DNA of 64,000 bases from Candidatus Sulfotelmatobacter sp. (GTDB lineage: Bacteria; Acidobacteriota; Terriglobia; Terriglobales; Acidobacteriaceae), in assembly GCA_036500765.1 (NCBI GenBank), contig DASYBM010000016.1:706746-770745 (forward strand), in the 5' to 3' direction. Position numbers and translations under genes: made by a program. Positions 51,480 to 60,936 of the stretch are shown here, piece after piece (the first letter of the stretch is position 1; each line of letters opens with the position of its first letter). The notes beneath the pieces were generated by a model, which had not been told where the DNA came from, ran no database searches, and saw only the letters and a list, made by a program, of their open reading frames with translations.

Positions 51480-53030
51480 ATGAGCTACAGCGTTTTAGAA
51501 CGGACGAGGCTGGCGGAGGTGCGCCAGGACCATACGCTCGAGGTCCGCCCGCGCAAGCCGTGGTGGCTGCTTGTGTTTTTTGTCGTAGTCGGATTTTCCA
51601 TCTCGGTGGGAGTTTCGATGTTGGCCGGGTCGTCGCCGTATGGGGTGCTGATCGTTGCGGGCGTTATCGGGGCGTGCATTCCACTTCTTTTTCTGATGAT
51701 TAATGCGGCGCCGGAAGCCTTGGCGAGCGCGCGGGAACTGGCGCAGAACTGGACCTGGTGGCATCCGCTGTGGTTCTTCATCTTTTTCAGCATGCTGGTG
51801 TTCCGCATCCGCGACGTCGGCGAGGCCAGGGCGAATCCGATCGACGCCTACGCCATGCTGAGAATTATTCCTGAAGCCTTCGTGTCGATCACGCTGATTG
51901 TCCGGTTGATACTAAAGAAGCCGAATTGGCTGGGAGCGTTGTTTCGGGGCATTCCAGGTGCGATGGCAATCTATTGCCTGGTCTGTCTGGCGACGACGGC
52001 GTGGTCGGTGAATGCCTCATGGACGGCGTATAAGTCGCTGGAATTTCTGGCCGACGTTTCTCTTCTGGCCGCGATCGTGGCCAGCGCCGAGGGCTTCTTC
52101 ACCTACAAGAATCTGCTGGATTGGACGCTGACGTTCTACGGACTCTCGCTGCTGGGGGTGTGGAGCAATCTTCCGATATGGCCGACGGAGGCGATGGATG
52201 GCGGCCGCCTCACGGGCGTGATTCCCGTGGAAGCTTCCAACAGCGTCGGAACTTCCGGGGCGGTATTGGCCATCATCGCGCTGTGCCGATTGCTGCCCGT
52301 GTTCGGAGAAATCAAGAACCGCGCCTGGTACGTTCTTCTGCTGATTTTTGGTGTGGTCTCGATGGCCCTGTCGAAGACCAGAAACGCGGAGGCCGCGTTT
52401 ATTTTTGCGGTGGTGCTGATCGTGGTTTTGTCGAAACGTCTGCGAAAAATCGCCGCCTGGGGCAGCCTTGCCGTGGCACCGCTAATTACTGTAGCAATCC
52501 TGCTGAACGACAAACTGCTGGGCTACGCCTGGGATATGGTATTGAGCGTTGCCGAGCGCGATCAATCGGACGCGGCGATCGGCTCATTGAGCGGCCGCAC
52601 CGCGTGGTGGGCCTATGGCATTGAGCAGTTGATGCATCATCCGTTTACCGGCCTGGGAGCGTACGCGGCCGGACGTTTTGCGGTGCTGGGCAAGTTGGGG
52701 GTCGGCTCGGCTGCCATGATGCACAGCGACTGGATTGAAGTTCTCATCGGGACCAGCTTCTGGGGCATCATCCCGTTTGCCGGCGCGTTGATTGCGGCGT
52801 GGTGGTATTTGTATCGCTGCATTCGAAGCGATGTCTTTTCCCCCGACCAGCGCCAGCTCGCGCTCGAGATGTTCGCGCTGCTGGGCATGCTCACCATGCA
52901 TTCGTTCTTTAACGATGAGTTGAGCTGGCACTGTCCTCTGCTGTATTTCGCGATTCTGGGCTATGCCGAGTTCGTGCGGCAGAGCCAGAAGGCGCAGCGC
53001 AGCCGTGCCCTGGAGCTGCGGGCGTTCTAG
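51480..53030 (+). CDS. O-antigen ligase/polymerase family membrane protein (Wzy/WaaL-like)
   Basis: A 516-residue inner-membrane protein with about 11-12 hydrophobic helices. The large loop and flanking region carry the family pattern SLSGRTAWWAYGIEQLMHHPF, followed by MHSDWIEVLIGTSFWG. It is the only Wzy/WaaL-type protein in the locus and so probably polymerises the flipped repeat units. ATG 51480 follows a short purine-rich sequence with AGGAAG and GGGCG. It lies 49 bp after the GH10 gene. Confidence 0.83.
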   Translation: MSYSVLERTRLAEVRQDHTLEVRPRKPWWLLVFFVVVGFSISVGVSMLAGSSPYGVLIVAGVIGACIPLLFLMINAAPEALASARELAQNWTWWHPLWFFIFFSMLVFRIRDVGEARANPIDAYAMLRIIPEAFVSITLIVRLILKKPNWLGALFRGIPGAMAIYCLVCLATTAWSVNASWTAYKSLEFLADVSLLAAIVASAEGFFTYKNLLDWTLTFYGLSLLGVWSNLPIWPTEAMDGGRLTGVIPVEASNSVGTSGAVLAIIALCRLLPVFGEIKNRAWYVLLLIFGVVSMALSKTRNAEAAFIFAVVLIVVLSKRLRKIAAWGSLAVAPLITVAILLNDKLLGYAWDMVLSVAERDQSDAAIGSLSGRTAWWAYGIEQLMHHPFTGLGAYAAGRFAVLGKLGVGSAAMMHSDWIEVLIGTSFWGIIPFAGALIAAWWYLYRCIRSDVFSPDQRQLALEMFALLGMLTMHSFFNDELSWHCPLLYFAILGYAEFVRQSQKAQRSRALELRAF

Positions 53031-53125
53031 CGGCCGAGAATTTTGTCCGAAGAAGTGCGGCAACAAAGGTTTCCAATAAAACTGCAACACCAAAAACAAA
53101 AATACCTTGGGGGGAGTTCACGCAA

Positions 53126-54124
53126 ATGGCAAATAAATCTCGGATTCTGGTAACGGGTGCGGGTGGGTTCATTGGTCATCATCTGGTAAAGCGTTTGAAG
53201 GCCGATGGTCATTGGGTTCGCGGGGTGGATGTGAAATATCCCGAGTACGAAACCTCAGCCGCGGACGATTTTCAAATTCTCGACCTGCGGGTGTGGGACA
53301 ATTGCCTGACCGCCACGCAAGACATCGATCAGGTCTACAACCTGGCTGCCGACATGGGCGGCATCGGCTACATCACGTCGTTCCTGGCCGATATCTCGAA
53401 AAATAACATTCTGATCAACGCGCACATGCTGGAGGCGGCGAAACAGAACGACGTGAAGCGTTACTTGTTCTCGTCGTCGGCTTGCGTCTACGCGCAATCG
53501 AAGCAGAAGAATGCAGAAGTGACGCCGCTGAAGGAAGAGGACGCGTATCCCGCGGATCCCGAGCCGGGTTACGGCTGGGAGAAGCTGTTCGCGGAAGAAC
53601 TCTGCCGCTACTACTATCACGACTACAAGTTCGAGACGCGCATCGTACGCTTCCACAACGTGTACGGGCCGCTCGGCACCTACGATGGCGGCAAAGAGAA
53701 ATCTCCGGCGGCGATCTCGCGCAAAGTTGCGAAAGCCAACGACGGCGGCGCGATCGAAATCTGGGGCGACGGCGAGCAGACACGTTCCTACATGTACGTG
53801 GATGATTGCGTCGAGGGCCTGATCCGGCTGATGGCTTCCGATCATCGCGATGCCCTGAATTTGGGCACCGACGAGATGGTCAGCATCAACCATCTGGTCG
53901 ATATGATCTGCGGCATTGCCGGCAAAACGTTGACCAAAGAGCATGACCTGAACAAGCCGCAGGGGGTGCGCGGACGCAACAGCGACAACACCATGCTGCG
54001 CAAGGTGCTGGGCTGGGAGCCTTCGATGCCTCTCGAGAAGGGTCTGGCCATTACCTACAAGTGGATCGAAGGGGAAGTGAAGAAGAAAGAAGTGGGCGAG
54101 TTGGCCGAAGTTACGGGCGACTAA
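53126..54124 (+). CDS. NAD-dependent epimerase, GDP-mannose 3,5-epimerase-like
   Basis: A 332-residue extended SDR. Rossmann motif GAGGFIGHHL is at about 11-20. The stretch YNLAADMGGIGYI, the SSSACVY motif, YGWEKL (catalytic Tyr/Lys), RFHNVYGPLGTYDGGKEKSPAA, and GVRGRNSDNTM closely follow the plant GDP-D-mannose 3,5-epimerase, which makes GDP-L-galactose and GDP-L-gulose. A bacterial member could instead act on another nucleotide sugar. The start has GGGGGG nine bases upstream. It would supply an unusual sugar donor to the exopolysaccharide. Confidence 0.85.
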   Translation: MANKSRILVTGAGGFIGHHLVKRLKADGHWVRGVDVKYPEYETSAADDFQILDLRVWDNCLTATQDIDQVYNLAADMGGIGYITSFLADISKNNILINAHMLEAAKQNDVKRYLFSSSACVYAQSKQKNAEVTPLKEEDAYPADPEPGYGWEKLFAEELCRYYYHDYKFETRIVRFHNVYGPLGTYDGGKEKSPAAISRKVAKANDGGAIEIWGDGEQTRSYMYVDDCVEGLIRLMASDHRDALNLGTDEMVSINHLVDMICGIAGKTLTKEHDLNKPQGVRGRNSDNTMLRKVLGWEPSMPLEKGLAITYKWIEGEVKKKEVGELAEVTGD

Positions 54125-54168
54125 TCTCGTCTAACGAATCGGCGGGCGGGAAGAGTCAGCGGGCCTCA

Positions 54169-54182
54169 GGGGCTAAAGCCCT
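54169..54182. repeat. Short palindromic repeat word (family C arm)
   Basis: GGGGCTAAAGCCCT, the first arm of the elements at 26962 and 38193, here followed by a different sequence (GACGGCATGGCTGAAAGCCGTGCCC, itself an imperfect palindrome, broken here as GACGGCATGG and CTGAAAGCCGTG). Confidence 0.5.
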
Positions 54183-54281
54183 CAGGTGTTTTTGCCGCCG
54201 ACGGCATGGCTGAAAGCCGTGCCCTTCCCGTTCGCGGTTGTCTTTCGCATTCGCGCGTAAGTCTGAATTCATTGCAAGAAA

Positions 54282-55076
54282 ATGCAGGGCACGATCATGG
54301 AAACCTTTTCGGCAGACAAGTGCGTGAAGATTCTGGGCGTCAAGGTTCATGCCACGAACATGGACCGGGCGCTGGCTCAGGTGGAGGAGGCGGTCGCACG
54401 CGGTGACAAGGGTTACGTCTGCGTCACCGGAGTGCAGGGCATCATGGAAGCGCAAATGGATGCCAACCTGAAGCGCATCATCAACCAGGCAGCCCTGAAC
54501 ATTCCCGATGGACGACCGACGGTATGGGTGGGTTGGCTGCGCGGGATGCTTCAGATGCGCCAGGTAACCGGCCCTAACATGATGCTGCGGCTTTGCGCGC
54601 TGTCGGCGGAGAAAGGGTATACCCACTTCTTTTACGGCGGAAACGACGGAGTGGCGGATGAGCTGAAAGATTCGCTGACTCGGCGCTTTCCGGGACTGAA
54701 CGTCGTTGGCACTTACTGTCCTCCATTTCGTGCGCTGAACGAGCAGGAAGAGGCGGGTCTGGTTCGAATGGTTGCGGAAACGAAGCCCGACTTTTTCTGG
54801 GTGGGATTGAGCACGCCGAAGCAGGAAAAGTTCATGGACCAGTATCGGTCGAAGCTCGATACCAAGCTGATGTTCGGTGTGGGCGCGGCCTTCGATATGC
54901 ATACGGGGCGAATTAAAGATGCGCCGTACTGGATGAAGGTGGTGGGGGTGCAGTGGATGCACCGCATCTATCAGGATCCGGCGCGGCTGTGGAAGCGTTA
55001 TTTGGTCAATAATCCGAAGTTTGTGTACCGGATCGCGCTGGAGTTGCTGGGCTTTGGGGAGCAGCAGGAAATCTGA
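54282..55076 (+). CDS. WecG/TagA/CpsF family glycosyltransferase
   Basis: A 264-residue GT26 enzyme. The catalytic Asp lies in LNIPDGRPTVWVG (about 70-82). THFFYGGNDGVADEL and FFWVGLSTPKQEKFMDQYR are typical, as is the C-terminal LVNNPKFVYRIALELL. Family members add ManNAc or ManNAc-uronate to a lipid-linked sugar. Here it probably adds the second sugar of the repeat unit. ATG 54282 was chosen; ATG 54297 would also work. It acts at the inner face of the membrane through the C-terminal amphipathic end. Confidence 0.88.
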   Translation: MQGTIMETFSADKCVKILGVKVHATNMDRALAQVEEAVARGDKGYVCVTGVQGIMEAQMDANLKRIINQAALNIPDGRPTVWVGWLRGMLQMRQVTGPNMMLRLCALSAEKGYTHFFYGGNDGVADELKDSLTRRFPGLNVVGTYCPPFRALNEQEEAGLVRMVAETKPDFFWVGLSTPKQEKFMDQYRSKLDTKLMFGVGAAFDMHTGRIKDAPYWMKVVGVQWMHRIYQDPARLWKRYLVNNPKFVYRIALELLGFGEQQEI

Positions 55077-55105
55077 CGCCAATTTCGCGGGCGAGGAACA
55101 CCGGG

Positions 55106-55166
55106 TTTCTCGACTCCGCAAGATGACGCGTAAGGCGCGCCATCTTGCTGCGCTCGAAATGACAAT
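55106..55166. repeat. Extragenic repeat family B, copy 2
   Basis: GGTTTCTCGACTCCGC, central GGCGCGCC, and the end TGCGCTCGAAATGACA, matching 47838-47896. It lies between the WecG-like and GT4 genes. Confidence 0.75.
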
Positions 55167-55220
55167 TTAAGTAAATTGCGTTGGCAATGACAAGCGTGAG
55201 TTGCGGCATGAATCTTGACC

Positions 55221-56408
55221 ATGAGAGTTCTTCTTGTCCACAGTGCGTATCAGCAGTTTGGTGGGGAAGACTCAGTGGTGCGCGCGGAAACAGAGTTGCT
55301 GCGGAAACATGCCGACGAAGTTTACCATTATTCGCGGCATAACGACGAGATCAAGCAGTTTGGCCTGACGGAAAAGGCCGCCTTCCTCCCCCAGACGATT
55401 TACTCGTGGAAGACCAGTGGAGAACTGGAAGATGTGGTCCGGGGATTCAGGCCGGACGTGGCTTTCATCCACAACGTTTACCCGCTGATCTCCCCCTCGG
55501 GGTATCACAAGCTGCATTCCCTCGGCATTCCCACGTTGCAGGTGCTGCACAACTTTCGCCTGCATTGCCCCAACGGATTGTTCTATACGCAGGGGCAAAT
55601 CTGCGAAGCGTGCAAGGGCGGCGATTACCTGAACGCGGTTCGCAAGCGCTGCTACAAAGACAGCTACGCGTTCAGCGGGTTGTATGCTGCGACGTTAGGT
55701 CTGAACCGGGTAGGGGGAGTGATCGACAAGATTTCCGGGTTCATCTGCCTGACTGAGTTTTTCAAATCGAAGATGCAGGAAATGGGCGTGCCGGAGTCGA
55801 AGCTGTTCGTGCGACCGAATTTTGTGTACGCGCCGCCGCTGCCTGCTGGGAAAATGCCGGGAGATTATGTGCTGTTCATGGGGCGATTATCCCCTGAAAA
55901 AGGCTGCTGGACACTGATTCGGGCTTTCGAGCAACTGCCGCTGGTGCGGCTGAAGATTCTGGGCACGGGTCCGCTGGAGCAGGAGTTCAGGCAATACGTC
56001 CAGCAAAAAGGAATTCGCAATATCGAGATGCTGGGTTTTAAGAGCGGCAGTGAGAAATGGGAGATTCTGCGCAACGCTCGTTGTCTGGCGATGCCTTCGG
56101 AATGGTACGAGAATTTTCCGGTGACGGCTCTGGAGGCGTTCATGGCGTGCAAGCCCATCATTGCGGCGCGCCTGGGTGGGCTGCCTTACATTGTGGAAGA
56201 AGGGAAGTCGGGTCTTCTTTTTGAGGCCGGTAACGTGAGCGAGCTGGCGCAAAAGATTCAATGGTTGGTGGACCGGCCGGACGAGGCCGTCCGCATGGGC
56301 GAATGCGGACGGCGCTTGACGGAAACGAAATATGGTCCGGAACAGGGCTACCGCAATCTGATGAAAATTTTTGAGCAAGTAATTTCTGCGCAGGCGCAGG
56401 CGGCATGA
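55221..56408 (+). CDS. Glycosyltransferase family 4
   Basis: A 395-residue GT-B fold retaining glycosyltransferase. N-terminal MRVLLVHSAYQQFGGEDSVV; a Cys-rich loop HNFRLHCPNGLFY and CEACKGG at about 113-137, found in a GT4 subgroup. The donor-binding half has YVLFMGRLSPEKG and the E(x7)E signature around MPSEWYENFPVTALEAFMA. ATG 55221 is preferred to the TTG at 55215. Its stop overlaps the start of the next sulfotransferase gene (ATGA), so the two are translationally coupled. Likely adds the third sugar of the repeat unit. Confidence 0.9.
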   Translation: MRVLLVHSAYQQFGGEDSVVRAETELLRKHADEVYHYSRHNDEIKQFGLTEKAAFLPQTIYSWKTSGELEDVVRGFRPDVAFIHNVYPLISPSGYHKLHSLGIPTLQVLHNFRLHCPNGLFYTQGQICEACKGGDYLNAVRKRCYKDSYAFSGLYAATLGLNRVGGVIDKISGFICLTEFFKSKMQEMGVPESKLFVRPNFVYAPPLPAGKMPGDYVLFMGRLSPEKGCWTLIRAFEQLPLVRLKILGTGPLEQEFRQYVQQKGIRNIEMLGFKSGSEKWEILRNARCLAMPSEWYENFPVTALEAFMACKPIIAARLGGLPYIVEEGKSGLLFEAGNVSELAQKIQWLVDRPDEAVRMGECGRRLTETKYGPEQGYRNLMKIFEQVISAQAQAA

Positions 56409-57484
56409 GTACGGCGACAGTCAATGGCGAACGCACGGCGACCGCACACGACATGTCTGCGAACAAGGCTGCGGTGCAGAGTCCCGAGATGAGCGCAGGG
56501 CCCGTGTTTGTGGTGGGCATGTGGCGTTCGGGGACTTCGCTGCTTTACGCGCTGCTGAACCAGCATCCGCAGATCGGACTGATGTATGAATCGGATCTAG
56601 CGCTGTTGTCGCCCCTGTTCTTGCTGCCGAGAAAGAGTTCGTGGTGGCTGAAGAAGGTGGATTCGTGGAACGGCGTGTTAACCCGGCACAAGATCGATCC
56701 CAGTCTGATTGCGGAGAACATCGGCGATCTGCCCGGCGCTTTCAGTGCGGTGGCGCGGCAGTATGCGCGAAACAACGGCGCGACGATTTGGGGGTGCAAG
56801 TCGCCGAGCTATTACGACTGCATGACGGACCTGGCCGATTGGTTTCCGCAGGCAAAGTTTATTGTAATCTGGCGCGATCCGGCGGAAGTTTTGCGGAGCA
56901 TTGTTCGTGCCGCGGAGAAGTCTCCCTGGTTTGCGCGACAGGGAATGGATTTGCGGGCGCTGCTCGGTTATCGCCGAATGAAGCAAGAGGCGGACGAACT
57001 GGCGCGGCGTGGGGCAGCGATTCATCAGTTGCAGTATGACGATCTGGTCCGCGATCCCGCAATGTCGATCACGGCCATCTGTGACTTCATTGGCATCCGG
57101 TTCGACTCGCGGATGGCATCGCTCGAGGGAGCGGATCGCTCGGCCTTATATAACGGCGATCATCATTCCGGGGTTAAGAGCTCGAGCATTGTGGCCAAGC
57201 GCGATCGCCCGGAGGTTCTCTCTTCCGCGCTAAAAAGCAAAATAGAGCGTTACGTCGCATTCTGGCGGAAGGAGTCGGGAGGAAGCTGGCCGATCGTGGC
57301 GACCGCCAAGGAATGTGCGAGACCAGCTTCCTGGCTCGAGCGTACGGTCGATCGAGTCCGGCACAGGGCCTTGCGCAGCTTGGATCTGATTGTTCCTTTC
57401 GCATATGCCTTTGTGCCTATAGCGGCTTGGCAAAGTTACCGTCAAGTGAAGTCGCGGTACCAAAGAGTTGCAGCTAAGCCGTAG
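56405..57484 (+). CDS. Sulfotransferase (PAPS-dependent), second of two
   Basis: A 359-residue Sulfotransfer_3-like protein. The 5'-phosphosulfate loop is GMWRSGTSLLYALL (about 38-51). The 3'-phosphate motif is FIVIWRDPAEVLRSIV (about 156-171). ESDLALLSPLF and a late QYDDLVRDP fit the family. It is unlike the first sulfotransferase in sequence, so it probably modifies another position. Overlap of its ATG with the GT4 stop implies coupled translation and perhaps action on the product of that transferase. Last gene of the exopolysaccharide locus. Confidence 0.87.
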   Translation: MSTATVNGERTATAHDMSANKAAVQSPEMSAGPVFVVGMWRSGTSLLYALLNQHPQIGLMYESDLALLSPLFLLPRKSSWWLKKVDSWNGVLTRHKIDPSLIAENIGDLPGAFSAVARQYARNNGATIWGCKSPSYYDCMTDLADWFPQAKFIVIWRDPAEVLRSIVRAAEKSPWFARQGMDLRALLGYRRMKQEADELARRGAAIHQLQYDDLVRDPAMSITAICDFIGIRFDSRMASLEGADRSALYNGDHHSGVKSSSIVAKRDRPEVLSSALKSKIERYVAFWRKESGGSWPIVATAKECARPASWLERTVDRVRHRALRSLDLIVPFAYAFVPIAAWQSYRQVKSRYQRVAAKP

Positions 57485-57632
57485 CGTCAGCTCAGTAACC
57501 CAGGCGATAGTTCCCCCAAACTATTCATTCTAAAAGATGTATAGCAGCCATTGTTTTGGCGGATTGGACCCTCACATGCACAGCTACTGCCGAACGTCTC
57601 CCTCCCCAACTTTCACTAAGGAGCTTTCCGCC

Positions 57633-60600
57633 TTGACTCATCGAGCCAAGTTGCTGGCATTTCTCGCATGTGCGTTCACGCTGCTTTGCGGCTATGGGTT
57701 TGGCCAGGGAACACTGAGCACGTATACCGGCCTGAATACAGTTGCGGACCGCATCAACTCGACGGCTGCCCCGGACCCGACCATCGCGGTCGGGCTCTAC
57801 GACTATTGCGAGCACGTCAACAGTGGCTACCAGTGCTGGTACAAGAGCGGAGTCAATGCCAATCAGCCGGTGAATTTTCTAGGGAATACGAATGTAAAGT
57901 CCGATGCTGGGCCGTGGAGCCAGAACGGCAACAATTCCGGCCACACCACGCACTGCCCGACGGCTTACAGCCCGAACTCGCAACTGCTGCACGACAACGT
58001 CTACAACTTGTGGATCATGGAGAAGCGAATCACGGCTTCAGGCGGCGGCCATAACTACATGTGCGTGGCCATTAGCAACGTTGAAGATGTTTCGTCAACT
58101 TCTCCTGCATTTGCCTGGTTTGCTTTCGAATTCGATCTGGATACGGTTATCCCGACGAATTCGCACGGGAATTTCTACTATCCCGATTATCCGCAGACCG
58201 GATTGTGGCAAAGCTCCACTACGACCACGCCGCCCTACACGGCAGCGACCGATCAGGCGATGTGGATCACTTACGATCTGCAAGATGTCAACAACGCCGA
58301 CAATATCAACGGAGTGCTGGTGTGCGCGGTGGACTTAGCCGGACTGCGCGCCAGCACGTCGAATCCGTATGTTAACAACTCGAAGACGCCTGCCTGCACA
58401 GTAGCGCATCCACTCACCACGTTCAACCAGCGGCGCAGTTGGGTGCCGGCCAATAACTCCGACACGACTCCGCCGATCTCGGCGGACGGAGAAATGTTTA
58501 CCTACATGATCGAGCCTCCGAAAGATGGCGCGAGCTATTTGACCGATCCGAATCATACCCAGGGCGTCGAACAGTGGACGATCAATTGGAGTGCGACGAC
58601 CCCGACGCCAACCTTCGTCACCAGCTGGGATCTTCCATCCACGCAGCCGGCCGGCGATCAGTTGGGTTGTTTTGAAGCGAACAATTACTACAATACGGTT
58701 TGCATTCCGCAGCCTTCCACGGCGAGCACTGGCATCGTGATCGATTCTGTGGCCGACCGCATGCAGCAGTTCTTCCACTACACCGCCAAAGGCGGGCAGG
58801 GCAGCGTATGGACCTCCGCGCATGCCCTTCAAATCGTTCCCAGCAACCGGCAGCTTACGCAAACCGAAGCCGACGTGCGTGTTCTGCAAAGGAATGCCGC
58901 CGCTCCGCAAACTGTATATGTTTCCGCCGACTATCAAATCGTGGATCCGTCCAACTCGACTCTCTATACTTATCTGCCCAGCATCGTCCGGGATAAAGCC
59001 GGCAACCTGCAAGGCATACTGCAAATTTCGGGAAGCGGGACATCTCAGCATCCGGGACTGGATAGCTTGAATTTCAATCCGGGCACGTTGCAGGGGAGCA
59101 GTTGGGGATACATCGCCAGTCCTGTTACTGACGGCGACGCCGAAGATACCGACAGTTTGGGATATCGCTGGGGCGACTGGTCCAGCGGAGTGCTCGATCC
59201 GAGCGACTCTTGCACGGTTTGGGTCGCAGGAGAATACCTGCCGAGCAACCGGACCACAGAACCGTGGTGGTACACGGAAATGGCGAAGCTGCCTCCGGCG
59301 AGTACCTGCGCGGGCGGGCCGGTATTGCTATCGAATGTCGCCTTCAATTTCGGAAGTCAGCAAGTGGATGTGAAGAGTACGGCACTGGTAGAAACGGTCA
59401 CCAACAATCAGGCGGTGGCTCTGAATATCACGGGCATCTCGACGGGCGGCGGAGTCTTTAGCCAGACCAACACCTGTCAAGCGGCAGTGGCTCCGGGGGG
59501 AAACTGCACGATCAGTGTGTACTTCACTCCGTCGGCCGTGGGCGCGGCAACGGGCACACTCACGATTACCGACGATGCCAGCACGAGCCCGCAGATGGTG
59601 GCACTTGGGGGGACGGGTGTTTCCTCTATGGCGTCGATCTCTATTTCGCCGACCAACCTGGTTTTTGGCAATCAGGTCATCAACACTTCGAGCGCCGGCC
59701 AGAAAATTACGGTCACCAATAACGGCTCTGCGAATATCACGGTGAATTCTGTGATGCCGAGCGGCGGCTATACCAAGACGGACAATTGCACGGGTGTAAC
59801 GCTCACGGCGAGTCAGACTTGTACGATTACGGCCAGCTTTGCGCCGGTAGTCACTGGATCGGCGCCCGGTACGATCACGATTAACGACACCGCGCCGGGT
59901 TCGCCCCACATCGTAACCATGAGCGGGATAGGACAGACGGACCTTACATTCTCTGCAAATATAACTTTTCCCGCCACGAATGTGGGCAGTTCCAGTGCCG
60001 CAGAGACGATGACGCTGACCAACAATCAGAGCAAGACTTTGACCTTTACGTTCACGACCAGCGGAGATTTTTCGGCCGTGGGCAGCGGGTCGACGCCGTG
60101 CAACGGGACGCTGGCGGCGAAGGCCAAATGTTCTTTTTCCGTAACCTTTACGCCTACCTACTCCGGCACGATCAAAGGCGCCTTGACCGTTACGAGCAAC
60201 GCGCCGGAGAGCCCCGCGTTCGGCGGCTTTACCGGAACCGGACAGAACGGCTCCGCGGTGCCGTTGACCTTCAGCCCGTCAAACCTCAACTTTGGCAATA
60301 TTATTTTGAATAGCACGTCGAGCAAAGTCGTCACTATTAAGAACGTGAGCACAGCAACGGTAAACCTCACCAGCGTGACCGGAAGCGGCTCATATACAGT
60401 GACCCCGAGCGGTACATCACCCTGCGGCGGAGCGTTGAGCACGGGCAAGTCATGCACCGTGACCGTTACGTTCAAGCCGCTGGTGGCGGGCGGCACGCTC
60501 GCAGGCATTACCGTAATCGACAACGCTGCGATCAGCCCGCAAGTGCTGAACGCCGCAGGCACCGGCATTGAGCCGGTAAAAATGTCTCCCGCGACGCTCG

Positions 60601-60887
60601 CCTTTGGAACGGTGGCAGTAGGGAGCACGAGTGCGGTTCAGGTAATCACAGTCACCAACTACGAGACCACCGCGCTTCCCATTACCAGCATCGTGGCCAG
60701 CGGCGACTATATCTATACCAGCGGCGGAGCAATTCCGTGCGGCACGAGCGTTCCGGCGAACGGAATTTGCACTCTTGGAGTGGAGTTCAGTCCAACCAAC
60801 ACCGGATCGATCAACGGCGACCTTACATTCAGCTACTCCGCGGTTTCTTCCCCGCAAGTGGTGACCTTATCGGGCACCGGTCAATAG
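57633..60887 (+). CDS. Secreted protein with five C-terminal ASH (choice-of-anchor D) domains
   Basis: A 1084-residue exported protein if started at TTG 57633, which has AAGGAG nine bases upstream and gives a clean signal peptide (LTHRAKLLAFLACAFTLLCG, then GFGQG). An ATG at 57537 in frame would add 32 residues lacking signal character. Residues about 25-560 form a propeller-like or exo-alpha-sialidase-like region without recognised catalytic motifs (DPTIAVGLYDYCEHVNSG, LWIMEKRITASGG). The last about 525 residues are five ASH/HYDIN-like immunoglobulin units (NVAFNFGSQQVDVKS, NLVFGNQVINTSS, ITFPATNVGSSSA, NLNFGNIILNSTS, TLAFGTVAVGSTS). Surface or extracellular structural role probable. Confidence 0.82.
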   Translation: MTHRAKLLAFLACAFTLLCGYGFGQGTLSTYTGLNTVADRINSTAAPDPTIAVGLYDYCEHVNSGYQCWYKSGVNANQPVNFLGNTNVKSDAGPWSQNGNNSGHTTHCPTAYSPNSQLLHDNVYNLWIMEKRITASGGGHNYMCVAISNVEDVSSTSPAFAWFAFEFDLDTVIPTNSHGNFYYPDYPQTGLWQSSTTTTPPYTAATDQAMWITYDLQDVNNADNINGVLVCAVDLAGLRASTSNPYVNNSKTPACTVAHPLTTFNQRRSWVPANNSDTTPPISADGEMFTYMIEPPKDGASYLTDPNHTQGVEQWTINWSATTPTPTFVTSWDLPSTQPAGDQLGCFEANNYYNTVCIPQPSTASTGIVIDSVADRMQQFFHYTAKGGQGSVWTSAHALQIVPSNRQLTQTEADVRVLQRNAAAPQTVYVSADYQIVDPSNSTLYTYLPSIVRDKAGNLQGILQISGSGTSQHPGLDSLNFNPGTLQGSSWGYIASPVTDGDAEDTDSLGYRWGDWSSGVLDPSDSCTVWVAGEYLPSNRTTEPWWYTEMAKLPPASTCAGGPVLLSNVAFNFGSQQVDVKSTALVETVTNNQAVALNITGISTGGGVFSQTNTCQAAVAPGGNCTISVYFTPSAVGAATGTLTITDDASTSPQMVALGGTGVSSMASISISPTNLVFGNQVINTSSAGQKITVTNNGSANITVNSVMPSGGYTKTDNCTGVTLTASQTCTITASFAPVVTGSAPGTITINDTAPGSPHIVTMSGIGQTDLTFSANITFPATNVGSSSAAETMTLTNNQSKTLTFTFTTSGDFSAVGSGSTPCNGTLAAKAKCSFSVTFTPTYSGTIKGALTVTSNAPESPAFGGFTGTGQNGSAVPLTFSPSNLNFGNIILNSTSSKVVTIKNVSTATVNLTSVTGSGSYTVTPSGTSPCGGALSTGKSCTVTVTFKPLVAGGTLAGITVIDNAAISPQVLNAAGTGIEPVKMSPATLAFGTVAVGSTSAVQVITVTNYETTALPITSIVASGDYIYTSGGAIPCGTSVPANGICTLGVEFSPTNTGSINGDLTFSYSAVSSPQVVTLSGTGQ

Positions 60888-60936
60888 GCTGCAAGCTGGG
60901 TTGTTGAAAAAGCTGGTTTGAAGAAAAATCGATGTG

